Below, piece by piece: positions 25,909-34,411 of a DNA stretch of 64,000 nucleotides. This DNA comes from Nocardia gamkensis NBRC 108242 (GTDB lineage Bacteria > Actinomycetota > Actinomycetes > Mycobacteriales > Mycobacteriaceae). Both the position numbers and the translations under genes were made by a program. The stretch covers positions 124,001-188,000 of the forward strand of contig NZ_BDBM01000005.1 of the NCBI RefSeq assembly GCF_001612985.1, read 5' to 3'. Position 1 is the stretch's first letter. Every line of letters starts with the position of its first letter. The notes beneath the pieces were generated by a model, which was given only the letters and a program-made list of their open reading frames with translations, was not told where the DNA came from and made no database searches.

Positions 25909-26940
25909 TCAGTCCCGCACGCGCCGCATGGGCAGGCCGACCGGGGGCGGGATCTGCTCGACGGTGATCCGCTTGCGGAACACCCAGTAGGTCCAGCCCT
26001 GGTACACCAGCACGACCGGGGTGGCCAGCGCCGCCGCCCAGCTCATCACCTTCAGCGTGTACGGCGTCGAGGACGCGTTGTGGATCGTCAGGTCGAATGC
26101 CGCGTCGAGCGTCGACGGAAGCACATTCGGGAACAGCGAACCGAACAGCAGCGCGGTCGCCGCCGCGACGGTCACCGTGGTGCCGGTGAACGCCCACCCG
26201 TCACGCTGGGCGAAGTCGGCGGCCGCCGCGACGACCAGGCCGAGTACCGCCAGCGCCAGCGGGATCCAGGTCCAGCCGGTCCCGTAGGACAGCTGGGTCC
26301 ACAATCCGAATCCGCCGACCACGACCACCGTCGGAGCCAGCAGCAGCCGGGCGGTGCGCCGGGCGTCGTCGCAGACTTCGCCGGCCGTCTTGAGCACCAG
26401 GAACATCGCTCCGTGCAGCGCGAACAGCAGCCCGGTCGCCAATCCGCCGAGCAGGGCGTAGGGCCCGAACAGGTCGGCCACCGAGCCCGCGAACTGCTTC
26501 TTCTCGTTCAGCGGCACACCGTGCACGACATTGGCGAATACCCAGCCCCAGGCCAGCGCCGGAACCCAGGAACCGATGCCGATGCCGATGTCGCAGCGGG
26601 CCCGCCAGCGCGGGTCGTCGATCTTGCCGCGGTACTCGATGGCGCAGATGCGCAGGATCAGCGCGACGAGCACCAGCAGCAAGGCCAGGTAGAAGCCGGA
26701 GAACAGGCTGGCGTACCACTCGGGGAACGCGGCGAACATCGCGGCGCCCGCGGTGATCAGCCAGACCTCGTTGGCGTCCCACACCGGCCCGATGGTGTTG
26801 AGCACCGCGCGCCTGCGCCGGTCGGACCCCTTGCCGAGGATCGGCATGAGCATGCCGACGCCGAAGTCGAAGCCCTCCAGCACGAAGTAGCCGGTGAACA
26901 GCAGGCCGATCAGGACGAACCAGAACTCTTGCAGACTCAT
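25909..26940 (-). CDS. cydB: Cytochrome bd oxidase subunit II CydB
   Basis: A 343-residue integral membrane protein with about eight to nine helices. It begins MSLQEFWFVLIGLLFTGYF and has the hallmark GYFVLEGFDFGVGML and the DANEVWLITAGAAMFAAFPEWYA segment. With CydA it forms the high-affinity quinol oxidase used at low oxygen. It starts nine bases after the cydA stop and four bases separate it from cydD. Confidence 0.96.
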   Translation of the reverse strand: MSLQEFWFVLIGLLFTGYFVLEGFDFGVGMLMPILGKGSDRRRRAVLNTIGPVWDANEVWLITAGAAMFAAFPEWYASLFSGFYLALLLVLVALILRICAIEYRGKIDDPRWRARCDIGIGIGSWVPALAWGWVFANVVHGVPLNEKKQFAGSVADLFGPYALLGGLATGLLFALHGAMFLVLKTAGEVCDDARRTARLLLAPTVVVVGGFGLWTQLSYGTGWTWIPLALAVLGLVVAAAADFAQRDGWAFTGTTVTVAAATALLFGSLFPNVLPSTLDAAFDLTIHNASSTPYTLKVMSWAAALATPVVLVYQGWTYWVFRKRITVEQIPPPVGLPMRRVRD

Positions 26941-26949
26941 CGCCGGCTC

Positions 26950-28443
26950 CTAGTAGGCGAACGAAAGGTGTTCGACGGCGGGTTCTTCGGCCGTGCGGCC
27001 GCCCGAGGCCGAGTCCGTGCCGTGCGGCTCGGACGCGGCGGGTGCGGCCGGATCGGGTCCGTGGATCACGTACCGGCGCATCAGGTAGAACCACACGATC
27101 GCGAGCGCGCCGTACAGCAGCGTGAAGGTGATCAGCGAGAACAGGACGACGCCGGGCGAGTGGTCCGAGACGCCCTGCTGCACGGTGAGGCGCAGGTTCG
27201 GGTCGCCGGTGGGGTTGGGCACGACCACCCAGGGCTGGCGGCCCATCTCGGTGAACACCCATCCGGCGCTGTTGGCCAGGAACGGCGTCGGGATGACCAG
27301 CAGGCTCAGCCAGGAGAACCAGCGCTGGTCGGGCACCCGGCCGCGGCGAGTGAGCCACAGCCCGGCCAGCGCGAGCAGCGCCGAACCCGCCGACAGACCG
27401 ATCATGGCGCGGAACGACCAGTAGGTGACGAACAGGTTCGGGCGGTAGTCGCCGACGCCGAACTTCTCGTTGTAGGCCTTCTGCAGGTCGACGACGCCGT
27501 CCAAGGTCACGCCGGTGAACTCGCCCTCCGCCAGCCAGGGCAGCACGTACGGCACTTCGAGCACGTGCGTGACGCTGTCGCAGTTGTTGTGCGTGCCGAC
27601 GGTGAGCACGGAGAAGTCCGGGTCGAGGGCGGTGTGGCACAGCGATTCCGCCGAGGCCATCTTCATCGGCTGCTGTTCGAACATCAGCTTGCCCTGCACG
27701 TCACCGGTGTAGATCAGCGCCGCCAGCGACACGATCAGCACGGCGATGCCCGCCCGCGCCGCGGTCCGCCACATCGCCCGCGCCTCGGCGAGTTTCGCCT
27801 CGTCGCCGCCGCGGGCGTTGCGCACCATCCACCATCCCGCGATGCCCGCGACGAAAGTGCCCGCCGTCAAGAAGGATCCGGCGACCACATGCGGGAAAGC
27901 GGCCAGCAAGGTGTTGTTGGTGAGCACCTCCACGATGCTCTGTAGCTCCGCGCGACCGGTTTCCGGGTTGTAGCGGGCGCCGACCGGATGCTGCATGAAC
28001 GAGTTGGCCGCGACGATGAAGTACGCCGAGGCGTTCACGCCGATCGCGACCATCCAGATCGCGCCCAGGTGCAGCAGTTTGGGCAACCGGGTCCAGCCGA
28101 AGATCCACAGCCCGAGGAAGGTCGACTCCATGAAGAAGGCGATCAGGCCTTCCAGCGCGAGTGGGGCGCCGAATACGTCACCGACGAACCGGGAGTACTC
28201 GCTCCAGTTCATGCCGAACTGGAACTCCTGCACGATGCCGGTCGCGACGCCGAGCGCGAAGTTGATCAGGAACAGCTTGCCGAAGAACTTGGTCAGTCGC
28301 AGCCAGTGCTGCTTGCCGGTGACGACCCAGGCGGTCTGCATGGCTGCCACCAGCGGCGCGAGACCGATGGTCAACGGCACCAGAAGGAAGTGATAGACCG
28401 TGGTGATGCCGAACTGCCATCGGGAGATGTCCAAGGCGTTCAA
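26950..28443 (-). CDS. cydA: Cytochrome bd oxidase subunit I CydA
   Basis: The 497-residue quinol-oxidising, haem-carrying subunit. Family landmarks are ALDISRWQFGITTVYHFLLVPLTIG at the N-terminus, the Q-loop region after residue 240 and the GRQPWVV segment following the last haem-side helix (TEMGRQPWVVVPNPTG). The Q-loop is of the short type. The TTG at 28443 is chosen because AGGAGG lies five bases upstream and the next residues (NALDISRW) match the family start. It is the first gene of cydABDC, behind a palindromic site at 28461-28476. Confidence 0.95.
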   Translation of the reverse strand: MNALDISRWQFGITTVYHFLLVPLTIGLAPLVAAMQTAWVVTGKQHWLRLTKFFGKLFLINFALGVATGIVQEFQFGMNWSEYSRFVGDVFGAPLALEGLIAFFMESTFLGLWIFGWTRLPKLLHLGAIWMVAIGVNASAYFIVAANSFMQHPVGARYNPETGRAELQSIVEVLTNNTLLAAFPHVVAGSFLTAGTFVAGIAGWWMVRNARGGDEAKLAEARAMWRTAARAGIAVLIVSLAALIYTGDVQGKLMFEQQPMKMASAESLCHTALDPDFSVLTVGTHNNCDSVTHVLEVPYVLPWLAEGEFTGVTLDGVVDLQKAYNEKFGVGDYRPNLFVTYWSFRAMIGLSAGSALLALAGLWLTRRGRVPDQRWFSWLSLLVIPTPFLANSAGWVFTEMGRQPWVVVPNPTGDPNLRLTVQQGVSDHSPGVVLFSLITFTLLYGALAIVWFYLMRRYVIHGPDPAAPAASEPHGTDSASGGRTAEEPAVEHLSFAY

Positions 28444-28460
28444 GCCGGCCTCCTGCGTAT

Positions 28461-28476
28461 CTACGACGTGTCGTAG
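28461..28476 (-). promoter_or_regulatory. Palindromic operator candidate of cydABDC
   Basis: CTACGAC-GT-GTCGTAG is a perfect 7-bp inverted repeat 18 bases upstream of the cydA start. A related half-site, ACTACGTCG, follows at 28481-28489. The position within the 5' untranslated region or core promoter would suit a repressor. It does not match the Rex or CRP consensus, and the regulator is not identifiable from this window. Confidence 0.5.
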
Positions 28477-28684
28477 TAAGACTACGTCGGAGATGACGGG
28501 GAACAATGAGTCCTAGGCCACGCCACCAGCGCGATCGCACGCCCATTTCGCCTGTTTTCCGTGCTCATCGCCACCCCGTACCCGCCCGAGTAGGACGGAG
28601 ATCACGGAGCGGCGCCTCGCCACGACGGCGCCGCCCTCCGCGCGCGGCCGACGCGACAACCGATCTCGCGGGCGGAACACCCCG

Positions 28685-29605
28685 TCACCAGTCGCCGATG
28701 GCTCCCGCGCGCTCGATGCCGCGATCGACCAGATCGATGATCTCCTGGGCGTTGTCCGGCGCGGACATCCGCAGCCCGTCCAGCGAATTGACCCGCGCCG
28801 CAAGCGAGATGCTCGACAGCATCCAGACGCTGTCGCAGGTGAGCAGGTCGGCGGTGAACAGCGAGTCGTAGCGGCAGCGCCAGCCGGCCTTCTCGGCTTC
28901 GGCGAACAGCGCGCGCTGGGTGACGCCGGGCAGCACGCCGTTCTTCGCGGGCGGGGTGATCAACTGCTTGTCGCGGGCGATCACCACGGTGGACCGCGGC
29001 CCCTCCAGCACCCGATTCTCCGTGCTGGTGAAGATCACGTCGTCCGCGCCCATCCGCGCGGCGAACCGCAGGGCGGCCATGTTGGTGGCGTAGGACAGCG
29101 TCTTGGCCCCGAGCAACTGCCAGGGCGCCGCCTGCGCGAGGTCGACCGAGATGCCGCGCGAGAGGCTCACCACGGCGACGCCTTCGCTGCGGGCCTTCTC
29201 CACGCGCTCGGGCACCGGCACGACGAGCACGAAAGCCGTCGGCACCGGCACGGCGGCGGCGAGATCGCCGGTCTTGACCTTGTCGGGCGTGCCCGCCAGC
29301 TCGGAGTCGCGGCCTCGGGTCAGCACCAGCCGCAGCACGCCTTCGCGTTCGCTGCCCCATTCCTTGGCGGCGATCTCCACCGCCTCGCGCCATTTGCCCA
29401 GTTCGGGCTCGGGCAGATCGAGCGCCTGCGCGGAGCGGCGCAGTCTGCCTAGATGAAATTCGATCGCGCACGCGACACCCGCGCGCACGAGCACCGTTTC
29501 GAACACACCGTCGCCGCGCAATACGCCGATATCGTCCGCGAACAACAACGGCGCATCCACATCTCGGACCGCACCATCGAGAGTTACCAGAACTCGATCC
29601 ACCAT
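28685..29605 (-). CDS. pabC: Aminodeoxychorismate lyase / class IV aminotransferase (PabC-like)
   Basis: A 306-residue PLP enzyme of fold type IV. It is likely to convert 4-amino-4-deoxychorismate to p-aminobenzoate for folate synthesis, although a branched-chain or D-amino-acid aminotransferase cannot be excluded. The PLP-binding Lys168 lies in QLLGAKTLSYATNMAAL. The GDGVFET motif near residue 31 and the cofactor-phosphate segment FTSTENRVLEGPRSTV are present. The ATG at 29605 (MVDRVLVTLDG) fits the family. It is the positional match of Rv0812, divergent from the ygfZ-like gene, which also concerns folate. Confidence 0.9.
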   Translation of the reverse strand: MVDRVLVTLDGAVRDVDAPLLFADDIGVLRGDGVFETVLVRAGVACAIEFHLGRLRRSAQALDLPEPELGKWREAVEIAAKEWGSEREGVLRLVLTRGRDSELAGTPDKVKTGDLAAAVPVPTAFVLVVPVPERVEKARSEGVAVVSLSRGISVDLAQAAPWQLLGAKTLSYATNMAALRFAARMGADDVIFTSTENRVLEGPRSTVVIARDKQLITPPAKNGVLPGVTQRALFAEAEKAGWRCRYDSLFTADLLTCDSVWMLSSISLAARVNSLDGLRMSAPDNAQEIIDLVDRGIERAGAIGDW

Positions 29606-29787
29606 GCGACGAGCGTAGGCGGTGCGAGCGGCCAATGCCTATGTCACGGCCGCTTTTGCCAGACCTTTTGTGCAGCCGCACCGAAGCGCCCGCCGTAATG
29701 CTCGGACAATGCCGATCGGCTATGCCGGACCGCGGCGCCATGGCCCGGTTCGCGCACCGCCGGGCGGACCCGCCTAGAGTGGAGAAG

Positions 29788-30903
29788 GTGTCCGTGGTCG
29801 TTGCGCCCAGCCCCCTGCTCAGTGTGTCGGGAGCCGTCGCGGGAGCGGCGGGTTCGCCCGACGCCGCCGTCGCCTGGCACTACGGCGATCCGTTCGGCGA
29901 ACAGCGCGCCGCGGTGGAGCGCGCCGCGATCGTCGACCGCTCGCACCGATTCGTCCTGCGCATCACCGGCGCCGAGCGGCTGACCTGGTTGCACACCATC
30001 ACCAGTCAGCATGTCGCCGCCCTCGGCGACGGGCAGTCCGCCGAGAACCTCGACCTGGATCTGAACGGCCGGGTGCTGCATCACTTCGTGCTCACCGAGC
30101 TGGACGGCACCGTCTGGATCGATACCGAGGCCGAGCGCGGTCCCGACCTGCTCGCGTTTCTGCAAAGAATGGTTTTCTGGGCCGACGCCAAGCCTGTCGA
30201 AGCCGCCGATCACGCGGTGCTGAGCCTGCTCGGACCGGGAGTCGCCGGTCTGACCGAAGCGCTCGGGGTCCCGGCTCTGCCCGGCATGTACGAGGCGGTG
30301 CCGCTGCCCGACGGCGGCTTCCTGCGCCGGATGCCGTGGCCGACGGCGGACTCCTTCGACCTGATCATCCCCCGCGACCGGCTGACCGACCTCTGGGCCC
30401 GGCTCACCGCGGCCGGCGCCACCCCCGCCGGGATGTGGGCCTTCGAGGCGCTGCGCGTCGCGGCCGTTCGCCCGCGCATCGGCCTGGACACCGACGAACG
30501 CACCATCCCGCACGAGGCCCGCTGGATCGGCGGCGTCCCCGAGCACGGAGCGGTTCACCTGGACAAGGGCTGCTATCGCGGCCAGGAGACCGTGGCCAGG
30601 GTGCACAACCTCGGCAAGCCGCCGCGGCACCTGCTGCTGTTGCACCTGGACGGCTCGGCGGACGAGCGCCCGGTTGTCGGCGACGACGTCACCGCGGGTG
30701 GCCGCACGGTCGGCAGGCTCGGCACGGTCGTCGACCACTACGAACTCGGCCCGATCGCCCTCGCCCTGGTCAAGCGCGCCGTTCCGGCCGATACCGCGCT
30801 GGCCGCCGGTCCGGTGGCCGCGTCCATCGATCCCGATTCGATGCCCTCCGACGACGAGCCGCAGGCGGGCAGGCTCGCGGTCGACCGGCTGCGCGGGCGT
30901 TGA
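29788..30903 (+). CDS. ygfZ: Folate-dependent iron-sulfur maintenance protein (YgfZ/GcvT-like)
   Basis: A 371-residue GcvT-fold protein. The YgfZ signature KGCYRGQE (in LDKGCYRGQETVARVHNLGK, nt about 30565-30620) with its conserved Cys is present; the family uses folate to help assemble or repair Fe-S enzymes. The N-terminal half carries the folate-binding domain (RLTWLHTITSQHVAAL). The GTG at 29788 lies seven bases after TAGAGT (29775-29780), which indicates a leaderless transcript. It is the positional match of Rv0811c. Confidence 0.92.
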   Translation: MSVVVAPSPLLSVSGAVAGAAGSPDAAVAWHYGDPFGEQRAAVERAAIVDRSHRFVLRITGAERLTWLHTITSQHVAALGDGQSAENLDLDLNGRVLHHFVLTELDGTVWIDTEAERGPDLLAFLQRMVFWADAKPVEAADHAVLSLLGPGVAGLTEALGVPALPGMYEAVPLPDGGFLRRMPWPTADSFDLIIPRDRLTDLWARLTAAGATPAGMWAFEALRVAAVRPRIGLDTDERTIPHEARWIGGVPEHGAVHLDKGCYRGQETVARVHNLGKPPRHLLLLHLDGSADERPVVGDDVTAGGRTVGRLGTVVDHYELGPIALALVKRAVPADTALAAGPVAASIDPDSMPSDDEPQAGRLAVDRLRGR

Positions 30904-31004
30904 TCCGTTGACGAAACACCGTTCGGCGTGGGACTTTTCCAGCCGGCACCCGCACCCCTGCTCAGCGCCGAGCCTCCCCATCCGCGACGAGAGGAGCGCT
31001 GCCC

Positions 31005-31724
31005 ATGCGCGTCGGTGATACCGGCGAGGTGCTCGCCGCCTGTGTCGTGCACGCCGACCTGGAGGTGCCGACCCGGGTGGGTCGCACCGCTATCGACAAG
31101 CGACCGGTGGCGGGCCGGGTCGCGGTGCGCGCGCTCGGCTTGGACGGCGACCACGTCTGCGACACCAAGCATCACGGTGGCGTGCATCAGGCCGTCTACG
31201 CCTACGCCGACGAGGACGCCCGTCGCTGGGGCACGGAACTCGGCCGCACCCTGCCCGCGGGGTGGTTCGGCGAAAACCTCCGGGTGGGTGGACTTCCGGT
31301 CAGCGACTCGGTGATCGGCGCGCGCTGGTCGGTCGGCGACACTCTGCTGGAGGTCAGCGCTCCGCGCGTGCCGTGTGCGACGTTCCAGCACTGGAGCGGT
31401 GAGCGGCAGTGGGTCAAACGGTTCGCCCTGCGCAGCGACACCGGCGCCTACCTGCGGGTGCTCGAAGAGGGAACGATCGCGGCGGGGGACCGGATCTCGG
31501 TGGTGCACGTCCCCGAGCACGGCATCACCGTGCGTGACCTGTTCACCGGCGCCGATCTCGACCTGCTGACGATCCTGCTCGCCGACGAGCCGACCATCTC
31601 CGACGACGTGCGCATGCAGGTCGAACGGCACGCGCGCAGGCATACCAACGCCGCGCGGGCCGCGGCGCACCGGCACGCGGCGGCCGGCCGCACCGACGAC
31701 GTCGGCACGGGAGCGCAACTGTGA
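31005..31724 (+). CDS. MOSC-domain protein (YiiM-like molybdenum-cofactor binder)
   Basis: A 239-residue protein with a MOSC beta-barrel. Visible motifs are GLDGDHVCDTKHHGGVHQAVYAY, the GWFGENLRVGGL turn and the strictly conserved Cys in SAPRVPCATFQHW that would bind molybdenum cofactor. A three-helix C-terminal extension (ITVRDLFTGADLDLL) is typical of YiiM/3-alpha proteins that act on N-hydroxylated compounds. The ATG follows GAGAGGAG. The stop overlaps the asparaginase start (GTGA), so the two are coupled. Confidence 0.88.
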   Translation: MRVGDTGEVLAACVVHADLEVPTRVGRTAIDKRPVAGRVAVRALGLDGDHVCDTKHHGGVHQAVYAYADEDARRWGTELGRTLPAGWFGENLRVGGLPVSDSVIGARWSVGDTLLEVSAPRVPCATFQHWSGERQWVKRFALRSDTGAYLRVLEEGTIAAGDRISVVHVPEHGITVRDLFTGADLDLLTILLADEPTISDDVRMQVERHARRHTNAARAAAHRHAAAGRTDDVGTGAQL

Positions 31725-32674
31725 GTGTGGAACTGGTCGAAGTCGTCCGCTCGGGCTTCCGCGAATGCGTGCACCGCGGCTCGGTGGTGGTGCTCGACGC
31801 GGCGGGCGAGCCCACCCTCGAGCTCGGCGAAGTGCATCTGCCGATCTTCCCGCGTTCGACGAACAAGCCGATGCAGGCGATCACCCTCCTGCGCAATGGG
31901 TTCCAGCCGCTCGACGACGCCGAACTGGCCATCGCCACCGCCTCGCACTTCGGCGAACCGGACCATGTCGCGCTGGTGCGCAGGCTGCTGGACCGCTTCG
32001 GGCTGCCCGACTCGTCCCTGGCGTGCCCGCCCGATCTGCCGTACGACGAACGCGCCCGCGCCGCGGCGCTCGCCGGTGGGCAACAGCCCCATCCGATCTA
32101 CATGAACTGCTCCGGCAAGCACGCGGCGATGCTCGCGACCTGCGCGATCAACGGCTGGCCCACCGAGGGCTACCAGGACCGGACGCATCCGCTCCAGCGC
32201 GCGGTGATCGCGACGGTGGCCGACCTGACCGGCGAGCCGGAAGCCGATCTGGGCATCGACGGCTGCGGACTGCCGATCATCCCGGTCTCGCTGGTCAACC
32301 TCGCGCGGGTGTTCGCGACCATGGCGACGGCCGATCCCGGGACCCCGGAACGCCGGGTCGCCGACGCGGTACGCGCGCATCCGCGAGTGATTTCCGGCAC
32401 GAACGGGGCCGATCTGCTGGCCATGCGGGCCACCCCGGGACTGGTGTGCAAGATCGGCGCGGACGGTGTGCACGCAGGCGCGTTGCCGGACGGATCGGCT
32501 TTCGCGTACAAGATCGAAGACGGTCACGATCGGGCGCGAATGCCGCTGACGCTGGCGATTCTGCATCGGATGGGGATCGTGTGGACCGATGCGCACGCGG
32601 AGCTCGCGGCCCCCGCAGTGCTCGGCGGGGGCGCTCGAGTCGGTGTGATTCGCGCGATACCCGGCGTGGTCTAG
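31721..32674 (+). CDS. Asparaginase family protein (type PF06089)
   Basis: A 317-residue cytoplasmic protein of the rhizobial/thermolabile asparaginase family, likely to hydrolyse L-asparagine to aspartate and ammonia. Conserved segments are RSTNKPMQAITLL, ATASHFGEPDH, MNCSGKHAAMLATC, DGCGLPI and KIGADGVHAGALPDG; the Ser-Gly-Lys and Cys-Gly residues form the active site in this family. The GTG start overlaps the MOSC-gene stop. It is distinct from both E. coli asparaginase types. Confidence 0.9.
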   Translation: MSVELVEVVRSGFRECVHRGSVVVLDAAGEPTLELGEVHLPIFPRSTNKPMQAITLLRNGFQPLDDAELAIATASHFGEPDHVALVRRLLDRFGLPDSSLACPPDLPYDERARAAALAGGQQPHPIYMNCSGKHAAMLATCAINGWPTEGYQDRTHPLQRAVIATVADLTGEPEADLGIDGCGLPIIPVSLVNLARVFATMATADPGTPERRVADAVRAHPRVISGTNGADLLAMRATPGLVCKIGADGVHAGALPDGSAFAYKIEDGHDRARMPLTLAILHRMGIVWTDAHAELAAPAVLGGGARVGVIRAIPGVV

Positions 32675-32849
32675 GTATTCCACGGCGGGGCGACAAGCGG
32701 GCAAACGGCACCGGTTCCGGAGTTCTTCACCCACTCCTGGAAGCGAGACCGCCGGACACACGCTAAAGTGTCTGTCAGGAAGAGTATTAATTCGAACGGG
32801 GCCGCCACCAAACCCCAGGCCGCCCCGCTGTGACGCGAGGGGGTCAGCC

Positions 32850-33056
32850 ATGGGCCGTGGCCGGGCTAAGGCAAAGCAGACCAAGGTCGCGCGCGAGCTG
32901 AAGTACAGCTCGACGCCGACCGACTTCGCGAGCCTTCAGCGCGAGCTTTCGGGAAGCCCCACCTCCCAGCGGAGTGGTGTGCTGTCCGATGAGCACGACG
33001 CGGACGACTCTTTGTCCCGCTGGGACGAGGACGACTACGACGACTGGCGCCGCTGA
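32850..33056 (+). CDS. DUF3073 protein
   Basis: A 68-residue highly charged protein. It has a basic N-terminus (GRGRAKAKQTKVARELKYSS) and an acidic C-terminus ending WDEDDYDDWRR. It is an actinobacterial family present next to purM in mycobacteria (Rv0810c). The function is unknown; the basic end could bind nucleic acid. The ATG follows GAGGGGG. It forms its own transcription unit with a strong terminator. Confidence 0.93.
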   Translation: MGRGRAKAKQTKVARELKYSSTPTDFASLQRELSGSPTSQRSGVLSDEHDADDSLSRWDEDDYDDWRR

Positions 33057-33071
33057 CTCGGATTTACGTCT

Positions 33072-33101
33072 GAAGGGGGAGGCCGGCGGGCCTCCCCCTT
33101 C
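33072..33101 (+). terminator. Intrinsic terminator after DUF3073 gene
   Basis: A perfect 13-bp stem, GAAGGGGGAGGCC (33072-33084) with GGCCTCCCCCTTC (33089-33101), has a 4-nt loop, 15 bases after the stop codon. Confidence 0.92.
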
Positions 33102-33153
33102 GATCGTTGTCGCGGGTTGACGTCACAGGCGCCGAAAAGGCTTGCAACACAAC

Positions 33154-33186
33154 AGAGTCCCGCATCGCACGAGGATGCGGGGCTCT
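33154..33186 (-). terminator. Hairpin terminator of purM
   Basis: AGAGTCCCGCATC (33154-33166) pairs with GATGCGGGGCTCT (33174-33186), with one G-U type mismatch and a 7-nt loop. It lies 18 bases beyond the purM stop on the minus strand. Confidence 0.8.
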
Positions 33187-33204
33187 GACGTGTCTTCGCC
33201 GCGG

Positions 33205-34281
33205 TCAGAACCGCGGATGCTCCCCCACCAGGACGGCGCGCATGGCGTCGGCGTCCTTGGCCTTCTTGACCGTGCCCAGCGTCCAGCACTCGATGTGCCG
33301 CGCGGTCAGCACTGCCAGCGCCCGGTCCACGTCCTCCGGGGCGACGACGGCGACCATGCCGACGCCCATGTTGAACGTCTTCTCCATCTCGGCCCGCTCC
33401 ACCCGGCCGCGCTGGGCGATCATCTTGAACACCGGCGCCGGGTTCCAGGTGCCGCGATCCAGCTCGGCCACCATGCCCGGGGGCAGCACCCGGGCCAGGT
33501 TCGCCGTCAGGCCGCCGCCGGTGACGTGGGCGAAGGTGCGCACATCGGTCTCGGCGATCAGCGCCAGGCAGTCCTTGGCGTAGATCCGGGTCGGCTCGAG
33601 TAGTTCCTCGCCCAAGGTGCGGCCGAATTCCTCGACGTGGCCGGTGAGCGACATGCGGTCGATGTCGAGCAGCACCTTGCGGGCCAGGCTGTAGCCGTTG
33701 GAGTGCAGCCCGGAGGACCCCATGGCGATCACCACGTCGCCGGGACGGACCCGGTCGGGACCGAGCACCGCGTCGGCCTCGACCACGCCGATGCCGGTGG
33801 CGGACAGGTCGTAGTCGTCCGGGTCCATCAGCCCGGGATGCTCGGCGGTCTCGCCTCCCAGCAGCGCGCAACCGGCGCGCACACAACCCTCCGCGATACC
33901 GGAGACCAGTTCGGCGACCTTCTCCGGCACGACCTTGCCGATGGCGATGTAGTCCTGCAGGAACAGCGGCTCCGCGCCGCAGACCACGAGATCGTCCACC
34001 ACCATGGCGACCAGGTCGAGGCCGACGGTGTCGTGCTTGTCCATCGCCTGGGCGACCGCGATCTTGGTGCCGACGCCGTCGGTGGAGGCCGCCAGCAGCG
34101 GTTCCCGGTAGCCGCCCTTCAACGCGAACAGCCCGGCGAAACCACCGAGGCCGCCTTGGACCTCGGGCCGGGTCGCCTTCTTCGCCAATGGCCCGAACAA
34201 CTCGACTGCGCGGTCACCTGCCTCGATGTCCACGCCTGCCGCGGCGTATGAGGCACCACCACTGGGGGTCTGTTCAGTCAT
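33205..34281 (-). CDS. purM: Phosphoribosylformylglycinamidine cyclo-ligase PurM (AIR synthetase)
   Basis: Closes FGAM to aminoimidazole ribonucleotide with ATP, the fifth step of purine synthesis. It has 358 residues. Landmarks are SYAAAGVDIEAGDRAVE, STDGVGTKIAVAQ, the MVVDDLVVCGAEPLFLQDY metal/substrate region, GCALLGGETAEHPG and THVTGGGL-type AHVTGGGLTANLARVLP. The ATG at 34281 (MTEQTPSGG) is chosen; a TTG at 34299 is in frame and possible. In M. tuberculosis purF and purM are adjacent, but here a transporter operon separates them. Confidence 0.96.
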   Translation of the reverse strand: MTEQTPSGGASYAAAGVDIEAGDRAVELFGPLAKKATRPEVQGGLGGFAGLFALKGGYREPLLAASTDGVGTKIAVAQAMDKHDTVGLDLVAMVVDDLVVCGAEPLFLQDYIAIGKVVPEKVAELVSGIAEGCVRAGCALLGGETAEHPGLMDPDDYDLSATGIGVVEADAVLGPDRVRPGDVVIAMGSSGLHSNGYSLARKVLLDIDRMSLTGHVEEFGRTLGEELLEPTRIYAKDCLALIAETDVRTFAHVTGGGLTANLARVLPPGMVAELDRGTWNPAPVFKMIAQRGRVERAEMEKTFNMGVGMVAVVAPEDVDRALAVLTARHIECWTLGTVKKAKDADAMRAVLVGEHPRF

Positions 34282-34411
34282 CTTCGGGGAAAGCTCCAAA
34301 CCGAATCGGCGGATAGATGCCTGCTCACGCTACCGGAGCCGGATAACGACCCCGCACCGGTGTTGGCTCGCCCTCTTGACAATAGGGCAGAACCAACCGT
34401 AAAGCGGACGA

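Noticed and set aside
25903..27945. A 680-codon plus-strand frame.
   Set aside because: Antisense to cydB and cydA, low complexity, no motifs.
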